Source: Globicatella sulfidifaciens DSM 15739 | GTDB lineage: Bacteria; Bacillota; Bacilli; Lactobacillales; Aerococcaceae | Direction: 5' to 3' | DNA length: 64,000 nt | Assembly (NCBI RefSeq): GCF_900167405.1 | Contig: NZ_FUWO01000001.1 | Location: 78,042-142,041 of the forward strand | In this document: positions 1 through 7,826 of the stretch, piece by piece | Layout of the letters: the number at the start of each line of letters is the position of its first letter | Numbering within the stretch: position 1 is the first letter of the stretch | Notes under the pieces: model-generated | The model's database searches: none | Told to the model about the DNA's origin: nothing | The model's input: the letters and a program-made list of their open reading frames with translations, nothing else | Made by a program: the position numbers and the translations under genes

Positions 1-374
1 ATCCTTATCACCCAGAAACTCAATTATTCCCACCACATAATATTGATGGAACAAAGGGGCGTTTATTATACGGCGATTTAGAAGCTTATTATCAATCCGT
101 TAAGGATCGAGAAAACGTCTATTATATTGATAAAACACGCTATTCTGCTTTTGCAGGAACTGATTTAGAGTTACGCCTTCGTGAAAGAAACATTGAAGAA
201 ATCCATTTAGTGGGGGTTTGTACTGATATTTGCATCTTGCATACAGCAGTCGACGCTTATAATAAAGGTTTCAAAATTGTCATTCACGAACAAGGGGTCG
301 CAAGCTTCAATCACGCAGGACATCAATGGGCCTTAGGCCATTTTAAAGATTCATTAGGCGCTACCATAGTTTAA
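1..374 (+). CDS. pncA: Nicotinamidase-like cysteine hydrolase, 3' part
   Basis: The reading frame is open from base 3 to the TAA at 372-374; the start lies outside the window. The visible 123 residues hold the isochorismatase-fold signature: a HPETQLFPPHN segment, then KTRYSAFAGTDLE, then the nucleophile-containing GVCTDICILHTA, and an ALGHFKDSLGA end. These match nicotinamidases of streptococci and lactobacilli, which hydrolyse nicotinamide to nicotinate for NAD salvage. The metal-ligand N-terminal aspartate is not visible because of truncation. Another cysteine hydrolase of the same superfamily is possible, but the C-terminal motifs favour PncA. It converges on the csbD-like gene, with a repeat copy and a long hairpin between them. 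Confidence 0.8.
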   Translation, partial: PYHPETQLFPPHNIDGTKGRLLYGDLEAYYQSVKDRENVYYIDKTRYSAFAGTDLELRLRERNIEEIHLVGVCTDICILHTAVDAYNKGFKIVIHEQGVASFNHAGHQWALGHFKDSLGATIV

Positions 375-445
375 GGTGCCTAACTTTACCTTACGTTGAA
401 AAAAATTTTCCCCAAAAAGAGCCTAGCTTGAAACTTTGATTGATA

Positions 446-600
446 GGGAAATTGGGCACGAAGTAGAAAATCGAATGAGTTTCGCTTCGTTTGTCCACTT
501 CAGGACAGTTGAGTAGGTCTCAAACAAGTCGTTAAGACACAGTATGAGACCACTCAAACACTGCGCTATAAAGCAATTTGATGGAAACAAACTGAACTTT
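446..600 (-). repeat. Modular repeat copy 1 (one B, one A)
   Basis: A diverged copy of the dispersed modular repeat, in minus orientation, between convergent genes. Module B covers about 451-517 (AAGTAGAAAATCGAATG core). Module A covers about 518-570, with CAGTTGAGTAGGTCTCAAAC facing GTATGAGACCACTCAAACAC. The inner arm pair here is GGTCTCA/TGAGACC instead of the GGCCTCA/TGAGGCC of other copies, a compensated change. The flank to about 730 is AT-rich with no gene. Confidence 0.75.
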
Positions 601-738
601 TAAAGTTTTTCTCAATATTAAGCAAAAAACAAAATTGATTATTTTCCATTTCAATCGCTCCTGTGCGTTATAGAATAGCGATTATCAAAACATAAAATGC
701 CGGTTAATAGTGCCTAGCTATTGTTACAATCGATAAAA

Positions 739-839
739 AAGACTGGAAAGAAATCATTGAGATACTCCCCATAAAGTAGACTTACTATTGATAGTAGCTA
801 CTGAACGGGGGCATTCACATTGACTTTCTAACCAGTCTT
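739..839 (-). terminator. Long imperfect hairpin downstream of csbD-like gene
   Basis: AAGACTGG at 739-746 pairs with CCAGTCTT at 832-839. Pairing continues inward through AGAAA/TTTCT and CCCC/GGGG blocks to a second hairpin (TTACTAT facing ATAGTA around 783-797). On the minus strand the stem is followed by TTTTTTATCG, so it can terminate the csbD-like transcript. At about 100 nt it is much larger than a usual terminator. Confidence 0.6.
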
Positions 840-852
840 ATCTTTTATTTAA

Positions 853-1158
853 TTATTTTTTGTCTAAGATGTTTTTGACTCCGTCTACAGTGCCTTTAAC
901 AACATCCTTTACTTCTTCTGCAGCATGCGTTACGGATTCAACTGCTTCTGCCGCTTCATGTTTTAAATCAGTAGAAGTAGCCTCCACTTTAGCTTCAACG
1001 TCTTCTTTTTTCGCTTCTGCTTTATCCATCGCATCATGGGCTTTATTTTTTAAATTAGCTCCAGTTGCTTCAACTTTACCTTCAACTTCTGTTTTTTTGT
1101 CGCCTGTCACTCGTCCAAATAATTCTTTTGCTTTTCCTGCTAATTCTTCTAATGACAT
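853..1158 (-). CDS. CsbD-like stress protein
   Basis: A 101-residue, highly charged, helix-forming protein. The N-terminal part (residues 1-35, LAGKAKELFGRVTGDKKTEV then EGKVEATG) is the CsbD-like pattern, and a similar 30-residue segment (KAEAKKEDVEAKVEATSTDL) follows, so the protein is built from degenerate amphipathic repeats rich in A, E, K and V. CsbD proteins are small general-stress proteins of unknown biochemical role. The start is the ATG at 1156-1158, seven bases after AAGGAGT; a GTG three codons upstream falls inside the ribosome binding site and is not used. A TATAAT hexamer lies about 30 bases upstream. The gene is monocistronic, ending in the long hairpin at 739-839. Confidence 0.8.
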   Translation of the reverse strand: MSLEELAGKAKELFGRVTGDKKTEVEGKVEATGANLKNKAHDAMDKAEAKKEDVEAKVEATSTDLKHEAAEAVESVTHAAEEVKDVVKGTVDGVKNILDKK

Positions 1159-1218
1159 AAAAAACACTCCTTTTAATGTGATTAACTCTATTATAACGGA
1201 TTTTAAATAAAATACCTA

Positions 1219-1545
1219 CTAATTAAAATAGTGTTCGATAAATTTATCCATCTGATCTTTATCACGGGCTTTTTGTGCAGCCGAAATATTCGTTGGATTA
1301 AGGTATATACGCAAAGCCTCTTGTGACGTTTCAGTAAAAGCTACAATCGCCTCACCTTCATCTTCATCGGTCATACGTTTAACTTCCGGATATTGTTTAG
1401 ACAGTTCTTCAATCAAATCTTCTGCTACTGCCTCTCTTAAAACACGATACATTTCCGCTTGCGGAGCCGGTATCATATAGGCATCCACCTTTACAAAATC
1501 CTCGGCATCCTTATTTTTTTGTTTTTTCACTTTTTTACTAACCAT
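1219..1545 (-). CDS. Conserved small hypothetical protein
   Basis: A 108-residue protein that I cannot assign to a named family. It starts with a basic stretch (KKVKKQKNKD), then an alpha/beta-looking body containing DAYMIPAPQAEMYRVLREA and an aromatic end (KFIEHYFN). No signal peptide, membrane segment or cysteine is present, so it should be cytosolic. A GGTGG ribosome binding site lies about 10 bases before the ATG. It begins 13 bases after the stop of the HAD phosphatase gene and so is probably the last gene of a three-gene unit with the HAD protein and the aldo/keto reductase. The function is unknown. Confidence 0.7.
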   Translation of the reverse strand: MVSKKVKKQKNKDAEDFVKVDAYMIPAPQAEMYRVLREAVAEDLIEELSKQYPEVKRMTDEDEGEAIVAFTETSQEALRIYLNPTNISAAQKARDKDQMDKFIEHYFN

Positions 1546-1559
1546 TAATTTATTTCCAC

Positions 1560-2405
1560 CTAACGATTCATTTCATATTGATCCATAAATTGAGCATCGG
1601 GTTCCTTGACTAATCGCTCCAAAATATCGATAACTGCTTGTTCTTCATTCGATCCAATTTTATATTGACAGTGCAAGGCTAAGTCAATATCCGCATTACT
1701 CATAGCTACACTATATTTAACTTCCTTCATCATCGACTCATCATTTAAACTATCACCAAAAGCCATCACTTCTTCCGGTTTAAGTTGGTAACGTTCTTTG
1801 AAAAATTGGATAGCACTTCCTTTGCCACCTTCGTAATGATAAGCATCAACCCAATCGTCACCACTTGTTACCACTGATAAGTCTGCAAATTGACCACTTA
1901 ATTCTTTCGCAATGACTTTATTACGAGCTAATGAACGAGGACTAAAAATAGCAATTTTAGTTGCCACTTGGTCTTCCGGAATTTCTAAAAAATCTTGAAC
2001 AATTTTATATTCATTATTATATTTCAATATTTTTTCAAAACCGATTCCCTCAGAGACATTCATATAGGAAATCTCGCCAGTACTGATACAAATAAAGAAA
2101 TTTTCTTTTCCTTCAAAGTAATCACAAAGCTTTAAAAAAGTTTGACGTTCGATGCCGATTACTTGCTCAACTTCATGATCACACATTATAAAGTTGCCAT
2201 TATCACCAGCTAAATGAAGACTTTCTAAAACAGATGCAGAGAAAAACTCTACAATCTTATGATAAGAATTGCCGGTGGCGATACAAACCATCACGCCTTG
2301 TTGCGTTAATTGTTCCACTACCGCTTCAAATCGTTCGACATCATAAGTCTTATCAGCTCTCAATAATGTTTGATCCAAATCAATTGCTACTAATTTAATC
2401 GACAT
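1560..2405 (-). CDS. Cof-type HAD-superfamily phosphatase
   Basis: A 281-residue HAD hydrolase of the Cof (class IIB cap) type. Motif I is DLDQT with nucleophile Asp9 and general acid Asp11; motif II is ATGN at 43-46; the conserved lysine is in GGKGS (Lys195); motif IV is GDSLND at 217-222. Such enzymes dephosphorylate sugar phosphates, flavin mononucleotide or PLP, and substrates cannot be read from sequence. The length is normal for the family (about 270). It lies 18 bases downstream of the aldo/keto reductase and 13 bases upstream of the small unknown gene, so the three are likely co-transcribed. Confidence 0.9.
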   Translation of the reverse strand: MSIKLVAIDLDQTLLRADKTYDVERFEAVVEQLTQQGVMVCIATGNSYHKIVEFFSASVLESLHLAGDNGNFIMCDHEVEQVIGIERQTFLKLCDYFEGKENFFICISTGEISYMNVSEGIGFEKILKYNNEYKIVQDFLEIPEDQVATKIAIFSPRSLARNKVIAKELSGQFADLSVVTSGDDWVDAYHYEGGKGSAIQFFKERYQLKPEEVMAFGDSLNDESMMKEVKYSVAMSNADIDLALHCQYKIGSNEEQAVIDILERLVKEPDAQFMDQYEMNR

Positions 2406-2423
2406 TCATAATCCTACTTTCTT

Positions 2424-3341
2424 CTATGGTAATTCATTGCCAGCACTCAAATAAATATCATACCATTCTGGTCTAGATAACGCTACTTCGGTTCCGGCCG
2501 CCATCTTCGTAATTCTATCAGGGTTCATTGAACCAACAATGGGTTGCATATTAGCTGGATGACGTAAAATCCAGGCCATGACCATTGCTTCAAATGACAC
2601 ACCTTTTTGCTCAGCATACATTCCTAAAGTGGTCGTTAATTTTTGGTATTTTGGATGGTTCATAAATAATCCTTGCCCTAAGTCCACTTGGAATGGTGAC
2701 CACGGTTGAATCGTCATTTGTTGTAAACGACTGAACTCCAATAATCCGCCTGTATGATTAACTGATGGTTCATTTAACATATTGACATTGAATCCTTCAT
2801 CGATGAGCGGTGTATGTGCCGGCCCAAATTGTAATTGATTCACATCGAGTGCTTGATCAACGTAATGTTGTAATAATTCAATTTGAGCACGATTTTGATT
2901 ACTTACTCCAAAATAACGGACCTTACCACTTTCATATAGATGATTGAACGCTTCAGCTACTTCTAATGGTTCCATTAATGTATCAGGACGATGTAATAAT
3001 AAAAAGTCCAAATAATCCGTATCAAGGCGTTTTAAAATGCCCTCTACTGATTCTAAAATATGTTCTTTCGAAAAGTCAAAATACCCTTTACGAATCCCCA
3101 CTTTTGATTGTAAAATAATATCCTCACGTTTAATGCCGGCTGCTTTTAATCCTGTCGCAAATACTTCTTCCGATTGTCCTCCACCATAAATATCAGCATG
3201 GTCAAAGAAATTGATACCCGCTTCATAAGCAGCTTGAATGACCGAGGCCGCTTCTTTTGTAGATAAACTTGCCATACGCATACATCCATGAGCTAATTGA
3301 CTTGCCTCTAATGATGATGAGCCGATTTTAATCTTTTTCAT
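2424..3341 (-). CDS. Aldo/keto reductase (YdhF type)
   Basis: A 305-residue NADPH-dependent aldo/keto reductase with a TIM-barrel fold. The catalytic tetrad is visible: Asp and Tyr in FDHADIYGGGQSE, Lys in LQSKVGIR, and His in LLLHRPD. The C-terminal PIVGSMNPDRI is the cofactor-phosphate-binding segment typical of this branch. The length and motifs match E. coli YdhF-like oxidoreductases; the physiological carbonyl substrate is unknown. A GAGGAGA ribosome binding site precedes the ATG. It is the first gene of the unit with the HAD phosphatase. A repeat copy lies upstream of its promoter region. Confidence 0.9.
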   Translation of the reverse strand: MKKIKIGSSSLEASQLAHGCMRMASLSTKEAASVIQAAYEAGINFFDHADIYGGGQSEEVFATGLKAAGIKREDIILQSKVGIRKGYFDFSKEHILESVEGILKRLDTDYLDFLLLHRPDTLMEPLEVAEAFNHLYESGKVRYFGVSNQNRAQIELLQHYVDQALDVNQLQFGPAHTPLIDEGFNVNMLNEPSVNHTGGLLEFSRLQQMTIQPWSPFQVDLGQGLFMNHPKYQKLTTTLGMYAEQKGVSFEAMVMAWILRHPANMQPIVGSMNPDRITKMAAGTEVALSRPEWYDIYLSAGNELP

Positions 3342-3455
3342 AAACTTGTCTCCTCAATTAATCTGATAATATTAGTTTAACACATCACTTTTTAAATATC
3401 TTTAAATTAGCGTGAAAATCATGCCAAAAAATTAGGTGAACTGATACAGAAATAT

Positions 3456-3719
3456 GAGGCTGGGCAAAATCTTTTTAAATTCTGTTCAGACATATCTATT
3501 TAATTCAAAGCGCAGTGGTTGAGTGGTCTCAAACTGCGTCTTAATGAGGTTAAAGATAAATTTGGTAAACTCAATCAAGTTATTGTTATTAAATTAAAAG
3601 CGCAGTGGTTGAGTGGCCTCAACCTGCGTCTTTTGACTTGTTTGAGTCCTACTCAACTGTGCGGGGGTGGGCAGACGAAGCGAAAATCAACTGATTTTCT
3701 ACTTCTTGCCCACTCCCTT
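3456..3719 (+). repeat. Modular repeat copy 2 (two A, one B)
   Basis: Begins with the left end GAGGCTGGGC at 3456. It then has two A modules (GCGCAGTGGTTGAGTGG at about 3509 and 3599), the A-type hairpin closing with TACTCAACTGTGCGGG, and one B module ending CCCACTCCC. In this B the outer arms are GTGGGCA facing TGCCCAC, a perfect but different pair from other copies. Open frames through this element are artefacts of the repeat. Confidence 0.85.
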
Positions 3720-3796
3720 CATTTTAGAACTAAACTCGCTGACAACAACTTACATTAATCCTATATTTTATAAAAAGCCAAAAACAATTACCAAAC

Positions 3797-3849
3797 AAAA
3801 AAGAGCACGACGATATAGCAGTCTTTTGTGCTATACCGTCTTTGCTCTC
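3797..3849 (-). terminator. Rho-independent terminator of metQ
   Basis: GAGAGCAAAGACGGTATAGC on the minus strand pairs with TGCTATATCGTCGTGCTC after an 8-base loop, followed by TTTTTTG. It sits about 110 bases after the metQ stop codon. Confidence 0.7.
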
Positions 3850-3961
3850 GTTAAATTGTTTAAGATAGCGGTCAATAATCTTACTTAAATATTTTCTGCC
3901 TTATTAAGAGATTCAGCATTCATAAGTAAGTATTAATGTATCTAAATTTTACTGACAATAC

Positions 3962-4777
3962 TTATTCTGCTACTTCAAAAGCCGGAATTAAATGTCCTTC
4001 CTTAGATAAATCGTCAACGAAATCATAAACTTCTTGTGAAGTAAAAGCTTTAACTAATGCTTTAGTAGCATCAGAATCTTTGTCTTGTTCACGGACAACC
4101 ACTTGTAAAGCAAAGGTATTCTCTGGATCTTTTTCTAACATTAAAGCATCACTTGTTTTTAATCCAATTTTCGCAATATATGTTGGATAGTTGAAAACTA
4201 AATCTACTCCATCTTCGTAAGCTGCAGTTAAGTTTAATAAATCAATTTCAGTAAATGTTAAATTCTTTGGATTTTCTTCAATGTCATCAAGCGTTGCGGT
4301 ATGATCGGTTCCTTCTTTTAATTTGATAACATCATAAGAATCTAAAATTAATAATGCACGTGCCATATTGGTTGCATCAGAAGGAATCGCAACTTCTGCT
4401 CCATCTTCAATGTCTTCAATCGATTGATACTCTGGCGCATAAAAACCTACAACTGGATTGTAAATTGTTTGCACCGCTACTAAATCAGCATCATTAGCCT
4501 CATTATACATTTCCATAAAAGGGGCATGTTGCGCAAAGTTTGCATCCACTTCATCATGGAATAAAGCTTCATTGTATTGGATATTGTCTGACACTTCGAC
4601 TAATTCAAATTTATAAGGTGCCTCAATAACTTCTCCTACAATTTCGACAATATCAGTCATCGGTGGTAAGTGAGAAGCAACTTTAATAACCACTTCATCC
4701 TCAGCCTTTACCGCTGGTAAATTAAATAAACTTAACGCACCCATTGTTGCTAAAAATAATTTGAACTGTTTTTTCAT
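3962..4777 (-). CDS. metQ: Methionine-binding protein of MetNIQ importer
   Basis: A 271-residue NlpA/MetQ-family substrate-binding protein that delivers L- or D-methionine to the MetNI transporter. The N-terminus is a signal peptide (basic MKKQFK, hydrophobic core to about residue 22, then VKAEDE). The mature part has family landmarks DIVEIVGEVIE, HDEVDANFAQHAPFMEMYN, a YNPVVGFYAP segment and IPSDATNMARALLIL. Odd point: there is no cysteine anywhere near the cleavage region, so no lipobox, although MetQ proteins of Gram-positives are normally lipoproteins. It may stay membrane-bound through an uncleaved signal or be released. It is the last gene of metN-metI-metQ, 14 bases after metI. Confidence 0.92.
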   Translation of the reverse strand: MKKQFKLFLATMGALSLFNLPAVKAEDEVVIKVASHLPPMTDIVEIVGEVIEAPYKFELVEVSDNIQYNEALFHDEVDANFAQHAPFMEMYNEANDADLVAVQTIYNPVVGFYAPEYQSIEDIEDGAEVAIPSDATNMARALLILDSYDVIKLKEGTDHTATLDDIEENPKNLTFTEIDLLNLTAAYEDGVDLVFNYPTYIAKIGLKTSDALMLEKDPENTFALQVVVREQDKDSDATKALVKAFTSQEVYDFVDDLSKEGHLIPAFEVAE

Positions 4778-4791
4778 TTTTTATCCCCCTC

Positions 4792-5472
4792 TTAATTTGT
4801 ACGCTTATCAAAATGTTTGGCTAATTTAAATCCAGCCCATTGAATTATTTGCACTAATAAAATCATGACTACAATCGCAATATACATAATATCAGTCTCA
4901 TATCGTTGATAGCCATAACGAATCGCAAAATCTCCAATGCCACCACCACCAACTACTCCCATAATGGTTGAATACGAAAGAAAACTTACAAAAGCTGTCG
5001 TAAATCCAATCACTAGAGAACTCTTGGTTTCTGGTATTAAAAAATATCTTACTAATTGAAATGTCGTTGCTCCCATTGACCGTGCTGTCTCAATTATCTC
5101 TGGACCTAACTCCAATAATGATTGCTCGACAAAACGGGCATATAAAGCAACTGCAATTAACATTAATGGAAACGAAGCTGCAATGGGATCACCTGTTGCG
5201 CGTCCATATACTTTTCTAACAATCGGTTGTAAAGCGACAACAAGTAACAGAAATGGAAACGAACGGACAATATTAACAAAAGCATTTAATATATTATTGA
5301 TTAATTGATTTTCGAGTGGTTTACGTTTGGCAGTTAAATAAAGATAAATCCCCAAAGGTAAGCCTAAGACGATGGCTGCAGCACAAGCTAACAACATCAT
5401 CGTTCCCGTCTCAAATAACGACTCAATAAGTTTCGGTAAATATTTCGTCATTCTCGCTAAAAATTCATCCAT
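4792..5472 (-). CDS. metI: Methionine ABC transporter permease
   Basis: A 226-residue inner-membrane permease with five hydrophobic segments. It contains the MetI coupling-helix region (ELGPEIIETARSMGATTFQL) and the conserved FLSYSTIMGVVGGGGIGDFA motif seen in methionine permeases. The length is typical (about 220). A GAGGTG ribosome binding site precedes the ATG, which overlaps the end of metN by eight bases, implying translational coupling. Confidence 0.93.
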   Translation of the reverse strand: MDEFLARMTKYLPKLIESLFETGTMMLLACAAAIVLGLPLGIYLYLTAKRKPLENQLINNILNAFVNIVRSFPFLLLVVALQPIVRKVYGRATGDPIAASFPLMLIAVALYARFVEQSLLELGPEIIETARSMGATTFQLVRYFLIPETKSSLVIGFTTAFVSFLSYSTIMGVVGGGGIGDFAIRYGYQRYETDIMYIAIVVMILLVQIIQWAGFKLAKHFDKRTN

Positions 5473-6202
5473 CTGCTAACACCTCTTTAACATATTGTGA
5501 ATAGTTGGAATGAGGTGAAACTTCATTGTTCGGTTGATTTTCAATAATTTCTATCAATCGTCCCTTTTCCATGATACCAATACGTTGACAAATCGACTTC
5601 ATGATGGATAATTGATGCGTCACTAAGACCATCGTAATGGCATATAGTTGATTAATGTCTTTTAAAATACGCACAATTTCCTGAGCCGTCATTTCATCCA
5701 ACGCACTGGTAGGTTCATCAAGTAAAATTATTTTAGGATTAATGATTAAGGCTCTAGCAATTCCTACTCGTTGCTTTTGCCCACCTGACAATTGACTTGG
5801 ATAATGATGTCTTTTATCACTAAGCCCCACCGCTTCCAACACCTGATCGATGGTCAAAGGGTTGTCAAAAGCGTGAAGTTTTAATGGTAATAAAATATTT
5901 TCTTCTACTGTTAAATTATCCAGCAAATTGAATTGTTGAAAGACCATAGCGATATCTTTACGCACCGTACGCAGTGAGGCCTCTGATAACTGATTAATCC
6001 GATTACCATCGACCATCACTTGCCCTTCATCCGGTTGTAATAATCCATTAATAAATCGAAGCACAGTTGATTTACCTGCACCACTTTGCCCGATTAAACC
6101 AAAGATTTCGGATTGATTAATCGTTAAATTTAAATCAGACACCGCTGTAAGGGTCCTGTGGTTCGTATTAAAACGTTTCGTAACACCCTCAAATTGAATC
6201 AA
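5465..6202 (-). CDS. metN: Methionine ABC transporter ATPase, short form
   Basis: A 245-residue ABC ATPase that energises methionine uptake. It has Walker A GQSGAGKST (about residues 38-46), the Q-loop MVFQQFNLL, signature LSGGQKQRVGIARAL and Walker B IILLDEPTSALD. Most MetN proteins are about 340 residues, with a C-terminal NIL/ACT-like domain that senses methionine and inhibits transport; this one stops right after the ATPase core and so lacks that domain. It is the first gene of the metNIQ operon, with a good promoter at 6248-6276. I saw no S-box or T-box in the short leader. Confidence 0.92.
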   Translation of the reverse strand: MIQFEGVTKRFNTNHRTLTAVSDLNLTINQSEIFGLIGQSGAGKSTVLRFINGLLQPDEGQVMVDGNRINQLSEASLRTVRKDIAMVFQQFNLLDNLTVEENILLPLKLHAFDNPLTIDQVLEAVGLSDKRHHYPSQLSGGQKQRVGIARALIINPKIILLDEPTSALDEMTAQEIVRILKDINQLYAITMVLVTHQLSIMKSICQRIGIMEKGRLIEIIENQPNNEVSPHSNYSQYVKEVLADG

Positions 6203-6247
6203 TTAATCACCCTATTTCTTTATTTTGAATTAGCTAACTCATTTGTT

Positions 6248-6276
6248 ATTATAGCCCATTTATAACTAAAATACAA
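6248..6276 (-). promoter_or_regulatory. Promoter of metNIQ
   Basis: On the minus strand TTGTAT and TATAAT are separated by exactly 17 bases, about 45 bases upstream of the metN start codon. The leader is too short for a methionine riboswitch. Confidence 0.7.
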
Positions 6277-6627
6277 ACTAGAAATATAACAGATTATAGT
6301 AAAAATAAAACAGAATGATTTGTGAAGCAATTCTTAAAATAAAACGTTTATCTAACTTATACATAGCGATTATGATTAAACTAAAATTCGTGAATTCAAA
6401 AGAGTTTGTAAACAGAACGTGGTCATCATTGATACAAATAACACAAGAGATTAACAAGTAGCCACTGTTGTTTATTTCGTCTTAATCCCCACTGTTTACT
6501 CCAACTCAAAATAACCTGTCGCTTGCTACAAAAGATAACTTCACAGACGCGGCCAACCAACATCTATTGAGTATCAATAACTAACACCTTCACTCAATGA
6601 TACTTCTAGATGGCTTGCTTTTGACGA
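6277..6627. other. Intergenic stretch without recognised feature
   Basis: About 350 bases between the metNIQ promoter and the esterase stop. I see no coding frame with a ribosome binding site. A loose inverted pair (ATTGAGTATCA near 6567 and TCAATGATACT near 6594) may serve as the esterase terminator but lacks a clear T-run. Confidence 0.4.
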
Positions 6628-7371
6628 TTATTCAGCTATTAATTGTTGAATTACTGGCTCAATCACTTGATTCCAATAATCCCAATTATGATCACCTTCT
6701 GCTTCATAAAAGTTAACTGTTGAACATTTTTGCTTTAACCAGTGGTAGAAGTTTTTGTTATCTTGATAAAAATCGTCTTCTCTACCACAATATAATTCTA
6801 TTTTAGGCCATTGTTTAACACGCTTTGCCAAGACGCACAAATCTAACTCTTGTTCAATTTCACTAGGTGTTTTACGAATAAAAATATTTTTGAGTGTTGG
6901 TGGTAGTTGGTGATAATCTTGATAATCAAGATCGTCCATCCCTTTCGCAATAATACGACTCGACATACCCGTAATTTTACTAAAGATATGCGCGTATAAA
7001 AATCCTAATCGTAAAGCTCCATAACCTCCCATCGATAAACCAGCTATCCAGGTATCTTCTCGCTTATCCGATAGATTGAATAGTTGCCTAGTTTCAGCAA
7101 CTAGGTCTTCAGCTACCATCTTACCGTATGATTCTGCATCACTAAAATCAACATAAAAACTATTTTCACCATTGGGAAAAATGATTGCGATATGATATTT
7201 TTCTGCTAACTCAAGCACTCGCGTGCGCTTAATCCAATCATCATGACTCCCACTCCAGCCATGAAGAAGATATAAAGTTGGTAATGAATGTTGAGTAGTG
7301 GGTATCATCGCATTGTAATAAACCTGTCTATTTAAGTTTTTAGAAAAGAAACTCGCTTGAACTAACGTCAT
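6628..7371 (-). CDS. Alpha/beta-hydrolase esterase (EstA/esterase D type)
   Basis: A 247-residue esterase of the putative-esterase family that includes lactic acid bacterial tributyrin esterase EstA and S-formylglutathione hydrolase. It shows the oxyanion segment LYLLHGWSGSHDDW, the nucleophile elbow GLSMGGYGAL, the acid in the CGREDDF region and the histidine in EGDHNWDYW. It has no signal peptide and is probably cytosolic, acting on short-chain acyl esters. An AAAGGGG ribosome binding site lies before the ATG. It appears monocistronic, downstream of the terminator ending the GH31 operon. Confidence 0.88.
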   Translation of the reverse strand: MTLVQASFFSKNLNRQVYYNAMIPTTQHSLPTLYLLHGWSGSHDDWIKRTRVLELAEKYHIAIIFPNGENSFYVDFSDAESYGKMVAEDLVAETRQLFNLSDKREDTWIAGLSMGGYGALRLGFLYAHIFSKITGMSSRIIAKGMDDLDYQDYHQLPPTLKNIFIRKTPSEIEQELDLCVLAKRVKQWPKIELYCGREDDFYQDNKNFYHWLKQKCSTVNFYEAEGDHNWDYWNQVIEPVIQQLIAE

Positions 7372-7437
7372 AAAATAACCCCTTTCAAAAGTTGTAATTC
7401 TGTTCCACTCTATTTTATAAAATCTCTCGTTAAATAG

Positions 7438-7470
7438 ATAGAAAAAGAGTCGACCTAGGGGATCGACTCT
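7438..7470 (-). terminator. Terminator of the lacI-GH31 unit
   Basis: AGAGTCGA at 7446-7453 pairs perfectly with TCGACTCT at 7463-7470. On the minus strand it is followed by TTTTTC. It lies downstream of the GH31 gene and the small ORF at 7534. Confidence 0.8.
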
Positions 7471-7533
7471 GGTAGTTTGCTACAACTTGTTATCACTATC
7501 GCTTGGCTTAACCTCTTCAATTTCGATAGAATT

Positions 7534-7782
7534 CTAAATATTTGTTAGGAGTTTGGCATTAAATTTCGCTAAAATAACGAAGCCAATTAAAACAAAAATA
7601 GAAAGCGAAATATAGAACCCTAAATAAGTCGTTACTGAAAGAAATAAGCATAAAAAATTAATGAAAAGTAGAAATACTACTTTCAAAGGAAAATTTGTCA
7701 TCAAGAAAAGAGAGACGCTCAATAAATCCTTATTCTCAAGTTGTAACTTTCCATTGGTTAATGGCATTAAAAGGATAAACAT
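7534..7782 (-). CDS. Possible small membrane protein or gene remnant
   Basis: An 82-codon frame after the GH31 gene and before its terminator. From about residue 25 it is strongly hydrophobic with two likely membrane segments (KVVFLLFINFLCLFLSV and YISLSIFVLIGFVILAKF). No convincing ribosome binding site precedes the ATG. The pattern and the glycosidase context recall the C-terminal end of DUF624/YesL membrane proteins, so this may be the 3' remnant of such a gene. Coding status is uncertain. Confidence 0.35.
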   Translation of the reverse strand: MFILLMPLTNGKLQLENKDLLSVSLFLMTNFPLKVVFLLFINFLCLFLSVTTYLGFYISLSIFVLIGFVILAKFNAKLLTNI

Positions 7783-7826
7783 AACTTGAATAAAGTTTTT
7801 GATTATAAGTCAAATCTTTTTAGTTT

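Noticed and set aside
6203..6300. S-box or T-box leader upstream of metNIQ
   Set aside because: The predicted promoter lies about 45 bases from the start codon, leaving no room for a riboswitch, and no motif was found.
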